DNA from: Parascedosporium putredinis
Lineage: Eukaryota; Ascomycota; Sordariomycetes; Microascales; Microascaceae
DNA: 64,000 nt
NCBI GenBank assembly: GCA_949357655.1
Contig: CASHTG010000012.1
Coordinates: forward strand, 3,534,001 to 3,598,000
Direction of reading: 5' to 3'
Below, in pieces: positions 33,420-45,800 of the stretch (position 1 is the first letter of the stretch; the number at the start of each line of letters is the position of its first letter). Under the pieces are notes generated by a model, which searched no databases, was not told the origin of the DNA, and worked only from the letters and a program-made list of their open reading frames with translations. Both the position numbers and the translations under genes were made by a program.

Positions 33420-36400
33420 TCAACGCGCCATGATGCCCCTGTAGTACGCTAGACTAAGACTGACAGAGTGCGAGAGGTGACTATCCTCAGTAAGGGGAAG
33501 GGAAAGAACCTTGGGAAGGAGGGGTGCCTAGAATTGGATCAGCATGGTTAGATAACTACAACGAAAGAGTTTGGGTCGTGCCCAGAGGGGAAAAAAAGAA
33601 AGCAGGGCAGAACGCTTACCAGGTCCTTTTGTGGCGAATCGGAAATGATTTTGGCGACGAGACTGCTCATCTCTGCCAATGCGGCTTCATTGTATATACT
33701 TGAGTTGCCCATTTTCTGGAGCCCGGGAAGGCTGGATATCAGCTTCTGGAGGAGCTGCGTTGGTGCGTTGGTGTGTTGAATGTGGTGGCGCATGAGCGAG
33801 AGGAAGTCTTGGTAGACCTCTCCACCTTGGCTCCATTCGGCCACTTGATTCTCCTTGCTCTCAAACTTGGAGAGAATGTCTGACAGGCCCTGGTAGTCAC
33901 GCTCAATAATGGCTTGGGGCGCGACCTGCTCCACGAGTCGTCGGTGGGCCTCGATGAAGAGATCGGCTCGGATGAGGCACTGGACCTCGGTGATGGCGTC
34001 TCCTTCAACACTGCGCATGTAGAGTGCCTGGGCTTCCCAGATCCATGCAGCAGGAATCTTGAAAGTTTGAGTAAGGGTAGCAACCTTATCCCCCGTCTCC
34101 GGGCCTAAGAGGTTTGCGTGTCGACACAGGTTCTCGCGAATCGCCATCTCTCTCGCCTTGGCATCCTCGAGGTGGAGGAGGACATAGATAGCCTCGAGCC
34201 AGCTGCCCTCATTTATGAGCTGCGAAGCGAAGCGAACCGTCACGGCATCACTTTTGCCAGCTGGGCTGCCCCAAAACTGACCTTTTGGTCGAGCATAGTG
34301 CTTGCCCGAGTTGCCAGCAAAGGCGGAAATCAAGGGGCGAGAGTTGAGAGTTTTCCGGGTTAAGTACCTCATCTAGTGTGATGGAGGGGTCCGAGTAGAG
34401 GCGTAGGAGGCCCCAAAGAAGGTCTTGTCGCACCTTTGGATTGGGGTCTTTCCAGAGGGGTTCGATTGCCTGCTCGACAAACCACGGAAGGGGGGCACCT
34501 CTCCTCGCTGCAAAACGTCTTCCTCAAACAGCTTGACGGCAACTGAGACGTCATCGTCAGGAGCGATAGCGTACCATAGTCGCAACCCAAAGGCCTGCTT
34601 CCAATCAAGTTGAAACTCCTCTGAGATGGTGAAGGAATCCAGGCGATCCTCGACTGGAACGCCCTTCTTCCCCTCGCAGACCCCCACATTACCGGCAAGC
34701 ATCTCATAAATCGCACGAATAGGCTGAGAAAATTCTGATAGAAGATTGGCATCGTGCCATTCCTGTAGCTGCTCCTTCATGATCTTCTTCGACGAGACGC
34801 TAGTGCCAATCAGCGCAACGAGAGTCGCGAGGTGATAGTCCCTGCCTTGAATGAGAAGCTGGCATGCTTCGGGCACACGGTGACCCGCCAAACAGGCCAC
34901 TGCCTTTTCTTCATTGGATTTGGCCAGCCCGGTTGATCGGGAGGACGCGTCCGCTACTAAAGCTGTCCAGAATCGACCAAGGTCCGCCTTGCGGGTTTGA
35001 TGTTCTGGGCCTGTGGCGTCGGTTGAAAGATTATCGAATAAGATACTGGCCAATTCCCACACAAGCTTCTCATGGAGTGTTCCGGGGTCGCTCGTATTGC
35101 GCTCCTGGAATATCGACGAGATATTGGCAAGGTTGAGCGACGCCTTGGGGACACCGTCGAGCACTCCGAATTTGGTTTGGCGCACTTGCGTGACAAGTGC
35201 CGATGCCGAAAGCTAAATGCAACTGGGTTAGTCTTCATCTACGTACACCGGGCAGTCTATATGGGTCTGCTGCAACTTACCTCATTTGCAAATTTTGCCA
35301 TCACCACACCTGGGGCCTCCTCCTCCAGGCGCGGTCTTTGAAGTACAAGCACATCCCCAGGACCTTGACCTGAGCGACTATGAGTTGCAGTAGTCGGGGA
35401 GAGTCCTGGTAGAACAAGAGTCCCATCAGGGCCCCAGCGAGGTCTCGAAATGTTTGCAGCCTCGTCCGAGGGCTGTACGACCTTGGCCTGCCGTTCGTAA
35501 GGCCACTATAAGACGATATATGTTTCAGCATGATACTCAAAAAGACGAAGTAAAAAGAGTTTTGACTATCAACCCTAATGCAGGTGCAATTCACTAGCAA
35601 GAGTAAACAAAGGTATGAATCGGGAAGGAGGCTAAAACCAAATGCGAAACAAGGAACGACAACATCACCATTCCACCACTGCACTTTCAATGCGGATCCT
35701 CGCAAAGAAGCTAAGCTACAAGATAGGGGTTACCGACCTGAAGGAATCCTCGAGAGGGCTCTTTTACGCGCTCAGCTGGGTGCGGTGCCTTGGCTTTTTC
35801 GAAAAGGGAATTCATGAGATCAATGCTGGTAGCAAACCCTCGGCCGTCGGAGGGTGCTTGGGGAATGCCACGCCTGCCTCCTGTTGTCATAGTAGGCGAA
35901 TCAGGGGATGCTGGGCGACAGAATCCCGAAGACTTTTGAGCATAGCCCTGTCCCTTTTTGAGGACTGACCGTCTTCTGAAGCATATCCATCCAATCATTC
36001 CCGTCTGCTACTTGCACCTTGACAGGTGCGGCCGAGTCCTTGATCGCTCGCATCCTTGCACGAAGAATGCCACCCGGCGTCTCGTTCACTTGCATTGCGT
36101 CATCATCGTCAGGCGAGTACTGGTCTCGCTCCGCGGCAGGATGAGGCCTGAGAAACGTGCCCGTCATCTCCTCGTTCTCAGACTCGTCATATTCGTCACC
36201 AAACTGAGGCTGCTCAACTGAGAGCATCAGCTGTTGTGGCACCGAACCCGCGGAGCTATCCCCTAAAAAGACGGCTCGCCAGTGTAATCGGTGGTCTCCG
36301 CCTCGTTGTCCTCGTCAAAACGGGAATGGCTTGGGTCGAAGGCGCCGGGTACTAGTCGCGTGTTTCTCCGAAAGTGAAAGGTATCATCAGCGTCCTCCGG

Positions 36401-39400
36401 CTCGGGGACTGCTGAGGGCGCGCGCTAGTGGGGGCGCGCTAGAATGAGCGTCAAGGGCCGTGGTCTCACCCTCGGAATCCTCATCATAGTCAAGGCCGTA
36501 AGTAGTGAAGTGCTCAACAGAGAAAGTCCACACTCCGGTTTCCTTGTCGTAGCCTTCAAATGTGGTATCCTCGATACGCTTCAAACGCTCAACGTGCTTC
36601 GCGAATCTCTTAGCATCGGTTGTTAGGCGCTTGTCGCGGCCACGGGGCCAGGACTGCTCAAGCGAAATTTGCGAGGGAACGTTGAGGCCCTTGCCAACAG
36701 GAGGCTTCTTCGCCGCAATCGGGTAGACGGTAGCCGAACGGGTTTCCAAAATGACGATGCCATCAAAAAGATCATCGAGGTCAATGTTGCTCAAATCAAC
36801 TGGCGTCTTAAATGCAATCTGACCTACGTTGCGTCTACCAACGGTGAAGCCGGAGACTTTCTGGCGTTGCATCCGGTTCATGCTAAGGATCTCCTCCTTG
36901 GAAGGACGCATCCAGTAGGCCCCAGGAGCCAAGTCAGCACCAGCATGTCTAGCGGTCTGCACGTCAGGCTGGGGCTCCTCATGAACAATAGCCAACTCAT
37001 TCGCAGAGACTTGTTCCATCTCGGGCGCTTTGTTGGGGGTAGTTTGGTGCTGTTGCTTGGGGTTTGGTCGTTGTCAGTTTCTCGCAGGATAAGGGCGCCA
37101 TTGCTGGTAGGCGTGGGGGTGCGGGTCTGGTCGCCATCCTCGGTGTTCTCGGCCGTGCTAGTGTCAAAGCTCACACGCTTGGACAGTTTGCGGGATCCGG
37201 TGCCTGCCTCGAGAAGGGGTCGTTCTTTGGTCGGAGTGGCAAACAAATCACTTCGCATATCTTTGTTGATGATGAGTTTCTTGGCGCTGTTGGTGTTACC
37301 GTAGAATCTTGGGCCACCACTAGCAGAAAATGCACCGGGCGCGAGGATACTGTCTTCCGCATTGAAACTTCTTCGGAGACTGCTGGTCGAGACGCTCTTA
37401 TTCAATCCCCTGTTCAGACTAGCCCCAAGCAAGCTCCTGCCAAGACCTCCGGGTGTGCTCGATGTGCTCGTGGCGCTGCCCGGGGTGCCGTAAGTGCTGT
37501 AAGAGAAGCCGAAGCCCTTCTTCTGGGGTGTTACGTATCGGGCCGATGCCGGGTTTAGTTTGTACATCGGGAGTACAGAGCCCCGCCGAGGCTTTGACTT
37601 TGACGAGAGAGGGGTGGCTAAAGGCCCAGGATTGGCTGTTTCAGTGGCACCCTGGGCAGAAAAGAGGGACGGAGTCCCATATGCGGAGACGTCCGTGATG
37701 CTCGCGGTGAGGGACTGGGGCGTCGAGTTGAGGCCCTGGGAACCACCTAAAATTGAGCCTCCAAAGAGGGACCCCTGGGGCTGCTGCTGTTGTTGTTGAA
37801 CAGCAGCCGGGTTCCCGAACACGGAACCTTGCTGCTGAGGCTGGCCGAAAAGACCACCGGTGGACTGCTGTGTTGCACCACCAAAAGCGAGGGCTTCGCT
37901 TGGTTTTGGCCACCAGAGGGGAAGAGGGATGACTGCCCGACCTGCTGATTTTGGTTGCCTCCCAGGCTTCCAAAAGGCCGGTTCCTGTCCCAGCGGGTTG
38001 AGCTGCAGTTGCACCGAAACCGGTCGCCCCTGCGGCAGGCTTCGCTCCAAACAGGCCACCACCAGTGGTCCCTGTGTTGGTCTGTCCGAACCCGCCGGTT
38101 GTATTCCCACCGCTGCCAAATAGCGAGGTAGGTTGGGTAGTCGCAGCGCCACCGAACAGGCCACCTGGCTTCTGCTGATTCTGGGCACCGAAGCCCCCGC
38201 ACCAAAGGCGCCCGGGGTGTTCTGCTGGGTGGCCCCACCGCCGAAAAGGCCTCCACCTGCATTTGTGTTCTGGGCAGCACCGCCAAAGAGTCCGCCGCCG
38301 GTTTGCGCTGTCCCGGCAGCGGTGTTGGTGCCAAAGGTGGAGTTGGTGTTAGTCGCGCCAAAGCCAGTACCGGTATTGGCAGCGGTATTACCAAAACTGA
38401 AGCCTGGCTTCTGAGCGGCGGATCCAAAAGGCCACCGCCTCCGGCGTTTGCCGTGGTACCAGCGCCGAAGCCACCGGTGGTGTTTGATGCTGTGTTTCCA
38501 AAGGCACCAGTGCCGGCAGTGCTTCCGAAAAGGCCACCGGTTTGGGTTGGTTGTGAAGTACCAGAGCCGAAAAGACCCCCGGTGGCTGCAGGTTTGGCTT
38601 GGCCGAAAAGACCACCGCCAGTGGCTCCGGAACCGAAGGCCGAGGTGCCAGTATTGGCCTGGGCGCCAAATCCACTCGTAGCTGTAGTGTTATTACCTGC
38701 TCCGAACAGACCACCACCGGTGGTACCAGTGTTCGAGCCAAAGGCCGATGGCTGCTGGGTGTTAGAGCCAAAGGTTGTACCTGAACCGAACCCAGAGCTG
38801 ACACCAAACGCACCGGCTCCGGTGGCATTGCCGTGTCGCCGGCCCTGGGCGTAATCAGCTAAGCGCAGCTCTTCGGCTGACCACTTCTTATAAGGGTCCT
38901 GGAATAGGATGTTCTGAAAGGAGTTCTGGGTAGACGACGCTCCATCCCGTTCCACGTAAGCCTGGAACGGAGTATTCGCGGTCCCAGGCGGGTCTCCAAC
39001 ATTCCCACCGATGCCGGGATTGTTCGAAGCTCCGAATCCACCAGCGGCAGCGCCGCCGCCAAATAGAGACCCTCCAGTGGTAGTGGAGCTGGCTCCAAAT
39101 GCTGGTTTGGCTGCGCCAAAGAGACCTCCACTAGTGCCCGAACCAAACCCTGAAGCGGCAGTAGTGGCCGCATTGCTGGTATTGTTGTTGGATCCGAAGC
39201 CGCCGAAGGTGCTTGCGCCAGTAGTATTGGTATTGGATGAGCCGAAGAGACCGCCACCGGTCGTGGGGCGGCTGCCCCAAACGCGGGCTTGCTGCCAAAG
39301 GCACTAGCAGTGTTGTTGGAGCCAAAAGTTCCTGCTTAAGTCATTAGGTTAGCCTTCAAGTACAATGATCCGACAGCAAATTTGCGTCGAAAAGCGATAT

Positions 39401-39756
39401 GCGCAAGGCGTCAAGTGTGCAACGCGCGTATCAAAACTGAATAATGAGAATCTGAGGGTGATCGCGAACCTCCAGCCCCAAAGCCACCGCCTGAACCTGA
39501 GTTACCGAAAAGACCTCCGCCACTGGTATTCGTATTGGCGTTGGCTCCAAAACCACTTGTAGTGCTGCTCGCGCCAAAAGCTGGAATCTGGGTGAGCAGA
39601 TGTGAAGGATAAGGCCGGGTTGGATGGACATGGGGACAAAAGACTGGTTGAGAACCTACCTGGGGTTGTGTTGTTGGTGTTCGAGCCGAAGCCACCAAAC
39701 CCAGAGGACTGGTTGTTATTCGACTGGCCGAAGCCACCGAAGCCACCGAAGGACAT
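33420..39756 (-). CDS. NUP98-NUP96 precursor nucleoporin (Nup145/Nup189/SonB type)
   Basis: A single precursor yields an FG nucleoporin and a Y-complex scaffold nucleoporin by self-cleavage. It starts MSFGGFGGFGQSNNNQSSGF (exon 39756-39660, then 39580-39470, then from 39331). A long FG/GLFG region runs to about 37700. Inside it lies a GLEBS motif that binds Gle2/Rae1 (YVERDGASSTQNSFQNILF, KKWSAEELRLADYAQGRR; about 38990-38840). The autoproteolytic domain covers about 36930-36480 (GAYWMRPSKEEILSMNRMQR ... SVEHFTTYGLDYDEDSE), with the predicted cleavage between F and T near 36505. The NUP96 part includes DGRGFATSIDLMNSLFEKA, RLWYAIAPDDDVSVAVKLFE, the ENSQLSPLDFRLCWQLGQAL block and GSWLEAIYVLLHLED. 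The last two splice sites give QKDL-APLLPKVLSLPLTEDSH, ending YYRGIMAR (last exon 33527-33420). About eight frame breaks occur, for example near 37040, 36410, 34510 and 34270. The internal FG exon structure is not resolved. Confidence 0.9.
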
Positions 39757-41150
39757 GATGGGCGACTATCTTCACGTCGTTGACTGCAGCAATAGTACGT
39801 GGGATGTGTAGGGAAACCGCGCAGATGATTCGGTTTAGGAACCCTTTGCGCGATTCGATTTGGGTTGGGCGGACGCGATCAACAAGGACACATTGATAAA
39901 TGACCGTGAGTTGCGTTGTTGTGGTATAGGTCGCCCGCAAACCGAAACTCGGATCGTCTTCGACGCGAGGTTAATGGATTAATTGCGAAGGAAAAAAGGA
40001 AAATTTAGTCGAGATCGCTCGAGCCTCGCTTGACTGGGGAAGGTATGGGCGGAGAGAGAGGGCTAAGTTCGCGGCTGGTGCTCGGCGAGGATTCGCGTAT
40101 CTCTCTTTCTCTGGAGCAAGGTCGAGGTTCGAGTCGCTCTAGGACGCGGTTAGGAAATGGCAATGGCGCTGGTTGATGCTCAAAAGGCCAGATGGGGGAG
40201 GATAGGAAAAAAGTGTGCGAAGGAATGGGAGGTGATGATGAAGAACGTGTAGGAAATGGAAGGGAGAAAATGAAGAGAAAAGAAAACAAATGAGGGGCAG
40301 ACAGCTCCGGTAAGGGCTTCCAGTCAACTAGATATACTTCTCACAGAAGCTAGAGTCCTGTGGGAAGCTCGTCGTTGTCGATAGGGCGATGCCTCGGGGA
40401 GAGGGTGAGCTATTAGGGATGGAGCAAAAAGGGTTGTGCCGGTTGCTCCAGTCCTTTTTTCCTCGAGGTCATAAGGTGGTTGGAAGCAACAGACAGGCAA
40501 TATTTTCTGCCTTATTCCTTGGGTACGGCCAAGCTGTCCGGGAATTAAAGTCTCTGATTGGTCAATAGCTTGTTATGGACCAATGAAATACTGTAAAGTA
40601 CTTAGAAATCAAGTTTCGGCTGCCTGGCGTTCCTGCCTAGAGATACCTAGATCTCATGTACTAATTTCTAAGCAGCTGCTCATGTGATGACATAAGCCAC
40701 GACCAGCCCTCACGCGCTTCATTCCCCTCATGTCCATCCTCGAACCGCCACACCTAACACCCCAGTGCAAGGTTGTCGCGTCAGGAACGCGAAGGAGCGC
40801 CTGGTTCTCGGTTTCTCCATTTACTACAGCTTTCCTTGGTTGGTGTCGCGCTTTTGTCGACCGGTCCTATTGAACCCCAGTCACAGAGTACCAAGATACA
40901 TTTTGCTCCACGGCCTTGAGCAATTGTGCGGCTCAACCCACCCACGGCCTGGCTGGTGGCATCTTCTAGCCAAGAGAAACAAAAAGATTCCAACCCCTCC
41001 CCGGCGACGAGTCTCGCACATTCCCCCTTCCCCAACTCTCTCATCTACCCTATTCCCGTAGAAAATTTTGGCTTCGAGGTTACTGAACCCGCTCGCCGAC
41101 TCTGATATTCGCGACCCATTTCGTGCTTGCGCCTTGAGCCTTTGACAGTA
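39757..41150. promoter_or_regulatory. divergent upstream region of NUP98-96 and CDC31
   Basis: About 1.4 kb between two divergent starts. It is purine-rich near the NUP98-96 start and pyrimidine-rich near CDC31. No gene or specific site is recognised. Confidence 0.4.
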
Positions 41151-41911
41151 ATGAACAACCCGTCGCATCCATCGCATCCATCGCACCCATCACACCCATC
41201 GCATCCGTCGCACCAACCTCATACCCCCACCCCTCGATTCGCGGGCATGGCTCATCCTAGAGAGAGCCGGGTTGCTTTCCAGCCCGGCCGGTCCCACGAG
41301 ATGAACCCTCAAGAATCTCTAGACCACCAGAAGATCTCCGATGAGCAAAGAGGAGAAATTTCCCAAGCTGTAGGTAATCGTCCTGAGCTCGTTGAGCTTT
41401 AAATCCTTACGCATATTGGAAATATCTCTTTAACCGCATATAATGTTTAGTTCACACTTTTCGACCAAGACCATGACGGATATCTCGACTACCATGAGCT
41501 CAAGTTCGGACTCAAGACCCTGGGGTTCGATTTACCGAAACCTCGAGTCTACGATCTTTTGACGAAGAATGGAGTTGCACCACCATGGCACCCGCCCGGA
41601 GAGCCATGTCCAGGACCTAGTCTCCGCATAACCGCGCAAGCCTTCGAATCAATCGCCTCAATTCTCATAGCGAATCGAGACCCCGCGAAGAGCTCAGTCG
41701 GGCGTTTGACATGTTTGATCAGGACGGAGATGGTATGATCACACTCGAGGATTTGCGCATAGTAAACTCGACGATTAAGCAAGGGACAACCGCGACCGAT
41801 AAAGATATGGCGAATATGATTGCACAGGCAGACCTTACAGGCAAGGGCGGAGTTGACAGGGAAGAATTTATCGACATGATGATAGCGGCAAAGCGACGGC
41901 GAGGCTACTAG
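41151..41911 (+). CDS. Centrin (Cdc31-like EF-hand protein)
   Basis: A calcium-binding protein of the spindle pole body; Cdc31 also acts in mRNA export through TREX-2. Exons are 41151-41369 and 41451-41911. The N-terminus MNNPSHPSHPSHPSHPSHPS is a six-fold HPS repeat. EF-hand 1 is DQDHDGYLDYHE, followed by KFGLKTLGFDLPKPRVYDLL. EF-hand 2 is degenerate. EF-hand 3 is DQDGDGMITLED. EF-hand 4 (ADLTGKGGVDREEF) has weak calcium ligands. The C-terminus is MIAAKRRRGY. A frame break lies near 41682, where CCCCG should be CCCCCG to read R-D-P-R-E-E-L-S-R-A-F. The centrin family is clear; that this is the main Cdc31 rather than a second centrin is an inference. Confidence 0.82.
41157..41217 (+). repeat. 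9-bp tandem repeat encoding His-Pro-Ser
   Basis: Six copies of a CATCCATCG-like unit with small substitutions lie at the start of the centrin gene, coding for a repeated His-Pro-Ser leader. Confidence 0.85.
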
Positions 41912-42885
41912 GGCCGGCTTTGGGTAAATGATAATGACCTCTTGCTTTATATCTGCTTAATTCGGGGTTTCCCGGAGATCTGTCTATCTCCTCTTCATGG
42001 CATCAAGGGGTTTCTATCACGGTTTGGATAGGAGGATATGAGTGGCGAAGCGCTCCCAGTGGCCCAACATGAGAATATAATATATCTAGAGATATACTAC
42101 AGCTCTCGCAGGCACCAGTAGTTTTCCTTTCTTTAGCGGTATAAGGATTTCCTTCTTTGTATGCACGAGCCGGTCTTTCAGCTACACAATCGGTTAGAAG
42201 ATTTGAAGATGACGGGTGATGGGTTCTACAGCATTCTGAAAAGACTGGAAGCCTCAGTGCAGTGCTAATAGTGGAGGTTCGAAGGAGGTACACAACACCA
42301 GCGGTTTATCCCTTGCAGGACCTGAAGGATCAACCCTGGAATGGTGTTTTCATTTTCAGGCTGTGTTTGCGCTTCGGCGTGATGCGCCACATTACCGCCA
42401 CATCGCAACCCAAGTCTGTGCAAGTGTTCGTGTACAGTGCGTATATCATTGTACTGTATCTACAGGGTCCGTCCCACGATTGATTGATTGATCTCCTGCA
42501 TCAAGAGCAGGCAATACCCACCCACTTCACTCAAGCTTGGCCTTGAACGGGCGACCGTGGTGACGGAGGGAAAAAAAAAAGATCACGGCCTCTCCTTTCT
42601 TGGAACTATCAACTGCATTGCCAATACTACAATATTAGCCTTCCATATCCTTCATATCTAGTCAAACAGGAGCCTTTTCTTGGTCTTGGACTGTTGCCCC
42701 ACGCTGGGCTTGCTACCACCTCACCACGCGCTACCGCTTTCGCGTAGCCCAGATGACTTCCATCCCTCATCTATGCGCCATACTCCTCACAATAAATCTC
42801 ACCCCGCGATTCCCTAGCAGGCTTGTCTACGAGAATTGGTGCACTAATTTCTTACCTCTGCCTCGATCAGTCCGTTCACTTCAGG
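41912..42885. other. intergenic: CDC31 3' flank and PAN2 promoter
   Basis: About 970 bp. A GATT tetranucleotide run lies near 42478-42494 and an A-run near 42571-42580. No gene is recognised. Confidence 0.5.
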
Positions 42886-45800
42886 ATGGATGCAGATTGG
42901 GATGAGGTATCTATACCCCACTTGTTCCCTTCCTCACTCCCCTTCCTCCCTGGATAAAGAGCTAGCGCGCGTTCATCCTGATAGTTGCAAACTGCCGGCT
43001 GATATCTTCTATCTTGAATCATGGTGCTAACCTCAAGCTTCAAGGTGGCTCGGGCAACCCTTCCGCCCTCTGGGATGGGGCCTCACGTCGGCCAGGCCCC
43101 AGTGACTGCCATGATCTTTGACTCAACCCAAAATCTCCTGTGGGCCGGTAATAGCTCTGTAAGTGCTGGTGTATTGTGTATATACCCTATCATTACACAC
43201 GCTTATGCATGTCACAGGGACGCGTCGCCTCCTTCAATGGCAATGATCTAAGGCGCTATACATCTTTCAAGGCCCATAAGACTGGATCGGTTCATCAAGT
43301 TCTAGTCAATGACAAAGGGGTGATTGCGTTGGGATCTAATTATATACACATGGCCAACCGAACTGGGCCACCCATATGGCATCTTGAGTATGGACATCTT
43401 TTACCTTTCCCTCTAATTTTGTGTCTTTGCCCTCTCCCCTGCTGGTGTGCTGATGTGCTGATGCGGTGGATTAGACTCCCAGAGTTCCAAGACTTGCGTT
43501 GCATGAGTTTCACAACAAAAACTAATACAGAGCTCCTCGTTGCTGGGTGGCAAGATACTATGTATATCGTTGACCTCGCTAAGGGCGAGATTACGAAAAA
43601 GGTAAAGTGGAAAGGCCTACAGTCACCTTTGTTTGCATTTGTTCTTGCTGTGATTGCTCACAGGCTCTTCTAACACCTCATGTAGTGTCCAACGCAGAGC
43701 CACTATTCCATCATGAAGCGAAGTCGATATATCTGCGCGGCCACCAAATCCGGCTCGGTCAACCTGCTAGATCCCACTTCGTTGACGGTGGTGAAGACTT
43801 GGCTAGCTCATTCTGCCATGATCAATAACATGGACGCCCAGCACGATTTCATCGTCACCTGCGGCTATTCTCTGCGAGGTGGCCAAAGTTATATGCTTGA
43901 CCCCTTTCTCAACGTGTTTGACATCAAAAGATGTCCTCGACCCCGCCCATTCCCTTCCCTGCTGGCGCCGCCTTTGTCCGGATGCATCCTCGGATGTCTA
44001 CAACGAGCATCGTGATATCCCAGCAGGGTCAGATGCACGTGCTTGACCTTGTAAACCCGAATACTAGCAATGTTCGACAGGCCAACGTCCTAAACTTCTT
44101 AAGCATGTTTGATATTGCGCCGTCTGGCGAGGCACTAGCCCTCGCCGACGTAGAGGGTAATATTCAGCTATGGGGATCGCCTTCTAAAATCCGTTTTGTC
44201 GACTACCCCACCCCCACCGTCTTTGCCGACCCAGTCGAGCCTTCGCAGATTGACTGGAACGTGAATACGTGAGTACCGACTGCTGTGCCCGCGCCCCAAT
44301 TTTCTCGAGCATGCTGACAGCCGCTTCCTCCGGGGTCAAGTCCTCTCAACTCTATTGGCATGCCTTACTACCGGGAAGTTCTCCTCTCCGCATGGCCAAC
44401 GACCATTTCAGAGGTCGGGCTACCGCCGACGAAGTTTGATCACCAGTTTATAGACAGTCTGATGCCCGCAGACTTTGGACTCTACGGACGTAATTCGAGG
44501 GGTCTGCGCCGGAACCAAGTTGATAAAACGAGAAAAGTGGAAAAGGCGACGGCTTCGGGGATTCAAGCGCCCAAGTTTTTAAGCGAGAAGGCCCGAGAGT
44601 CTGCAAAAGCGGTCTCTGGTGCGGAATCAGAAGATCATGTTGAACACTTGCTCACGAACTTAGCAAATGCGACAGGCTCAGACGACGCCCCCGCATGGTA
44701 TCGGAATGTGGAAATCAAGTATAGCAAGTTCGGTGTTGATGATTTTGACTTTGGGTACGATTGAATCTCCTTGCCTGGTCCTGGGGGCCTCTTGATCCTC
44801 TCCGGTATGCGCTGACAACCAAGGCAGTTTTTATAACAAGACCCCTTACTCCGGCCTCGAGATACACATTGCAAACTCGTACGCCAATCCGTTATTGCAG
44901 TTGTTGCATTTTACCCCTGCGGTTCGAAACCTCGCGCTACACCATGCTTCCACTTCATGTATACACGAGGATTGTCTGCTTTGTGAGATAGGGTTCCTCT
45001 TCGACATGCTTCAAAAGCTGAAGGATCCATCTGCCAAGCCACAAATATGTTGAAGACGCTAGGCAATCTACCTCAAGGTTCGATATACCCAGACCCCAAG
45101 TCTTGCGACTACATATTCTAAACTAACCTGACCCCGTGTAGTTGCACAGCTAGGTCTTGTAGAGGAGGACCCTCACGGCTCCTCTTACGCCACAATGATC
45201 CAAGGCTTGACTAGGTTTTTACTGGATAAGATGGTTCAGGACTTCCGATCAGTGCCTCCCAAGAACGCATCAACAACTCTGGAAGAGGTTTGCCATCTTT
45301 TCCAACCTCCTTGAAAAGTCGCCTCGATTCTAATTAGTTTCCCAACCAGGTCCTAGCAACCGAGGCTACCAGTCACATCAGATGCACCAAATGTGCCAAC
45401 GAATATACACGCCCCGGTTCTACGTTTGTGAATGATCTTATCTATCCGCCGAGCGTGAGTAGAGCCATCCACCCTTGATATCGATCGCACTCCCTCCGTG
45501 ACCCGTTCATGAAACAACGGCTAATGCGAACGTAGCCCAAAATATTAAGCCGCAACCAAAAGTTTACGAGGCCTACATTTTCTCAGGTACTTAAAACTAG
45601 TATCGAAAGGGAGACGACCTCCAAGGGCTGGTGTAGTAGATGCCAAAGATATCAAAACCTTGCTACTCGAAAAACAATCCATCAAGCCCCTTCGGTATTA
45701 GTCTTGAATACATCTCTCCGGGATGCAAGGGACGGCGAGAACAATCAACTATGGTCTACGCCAGGCTGGATCCCAGATGAAATTGGTGTTATCGTCGACC

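Noticed and set aside
37064..39300. Several plus-strand open frames of Pro, Ala and Lys-rich protein
   Set aside because: They are the antisense of the FG/GLFG repeats of NUP98-96.
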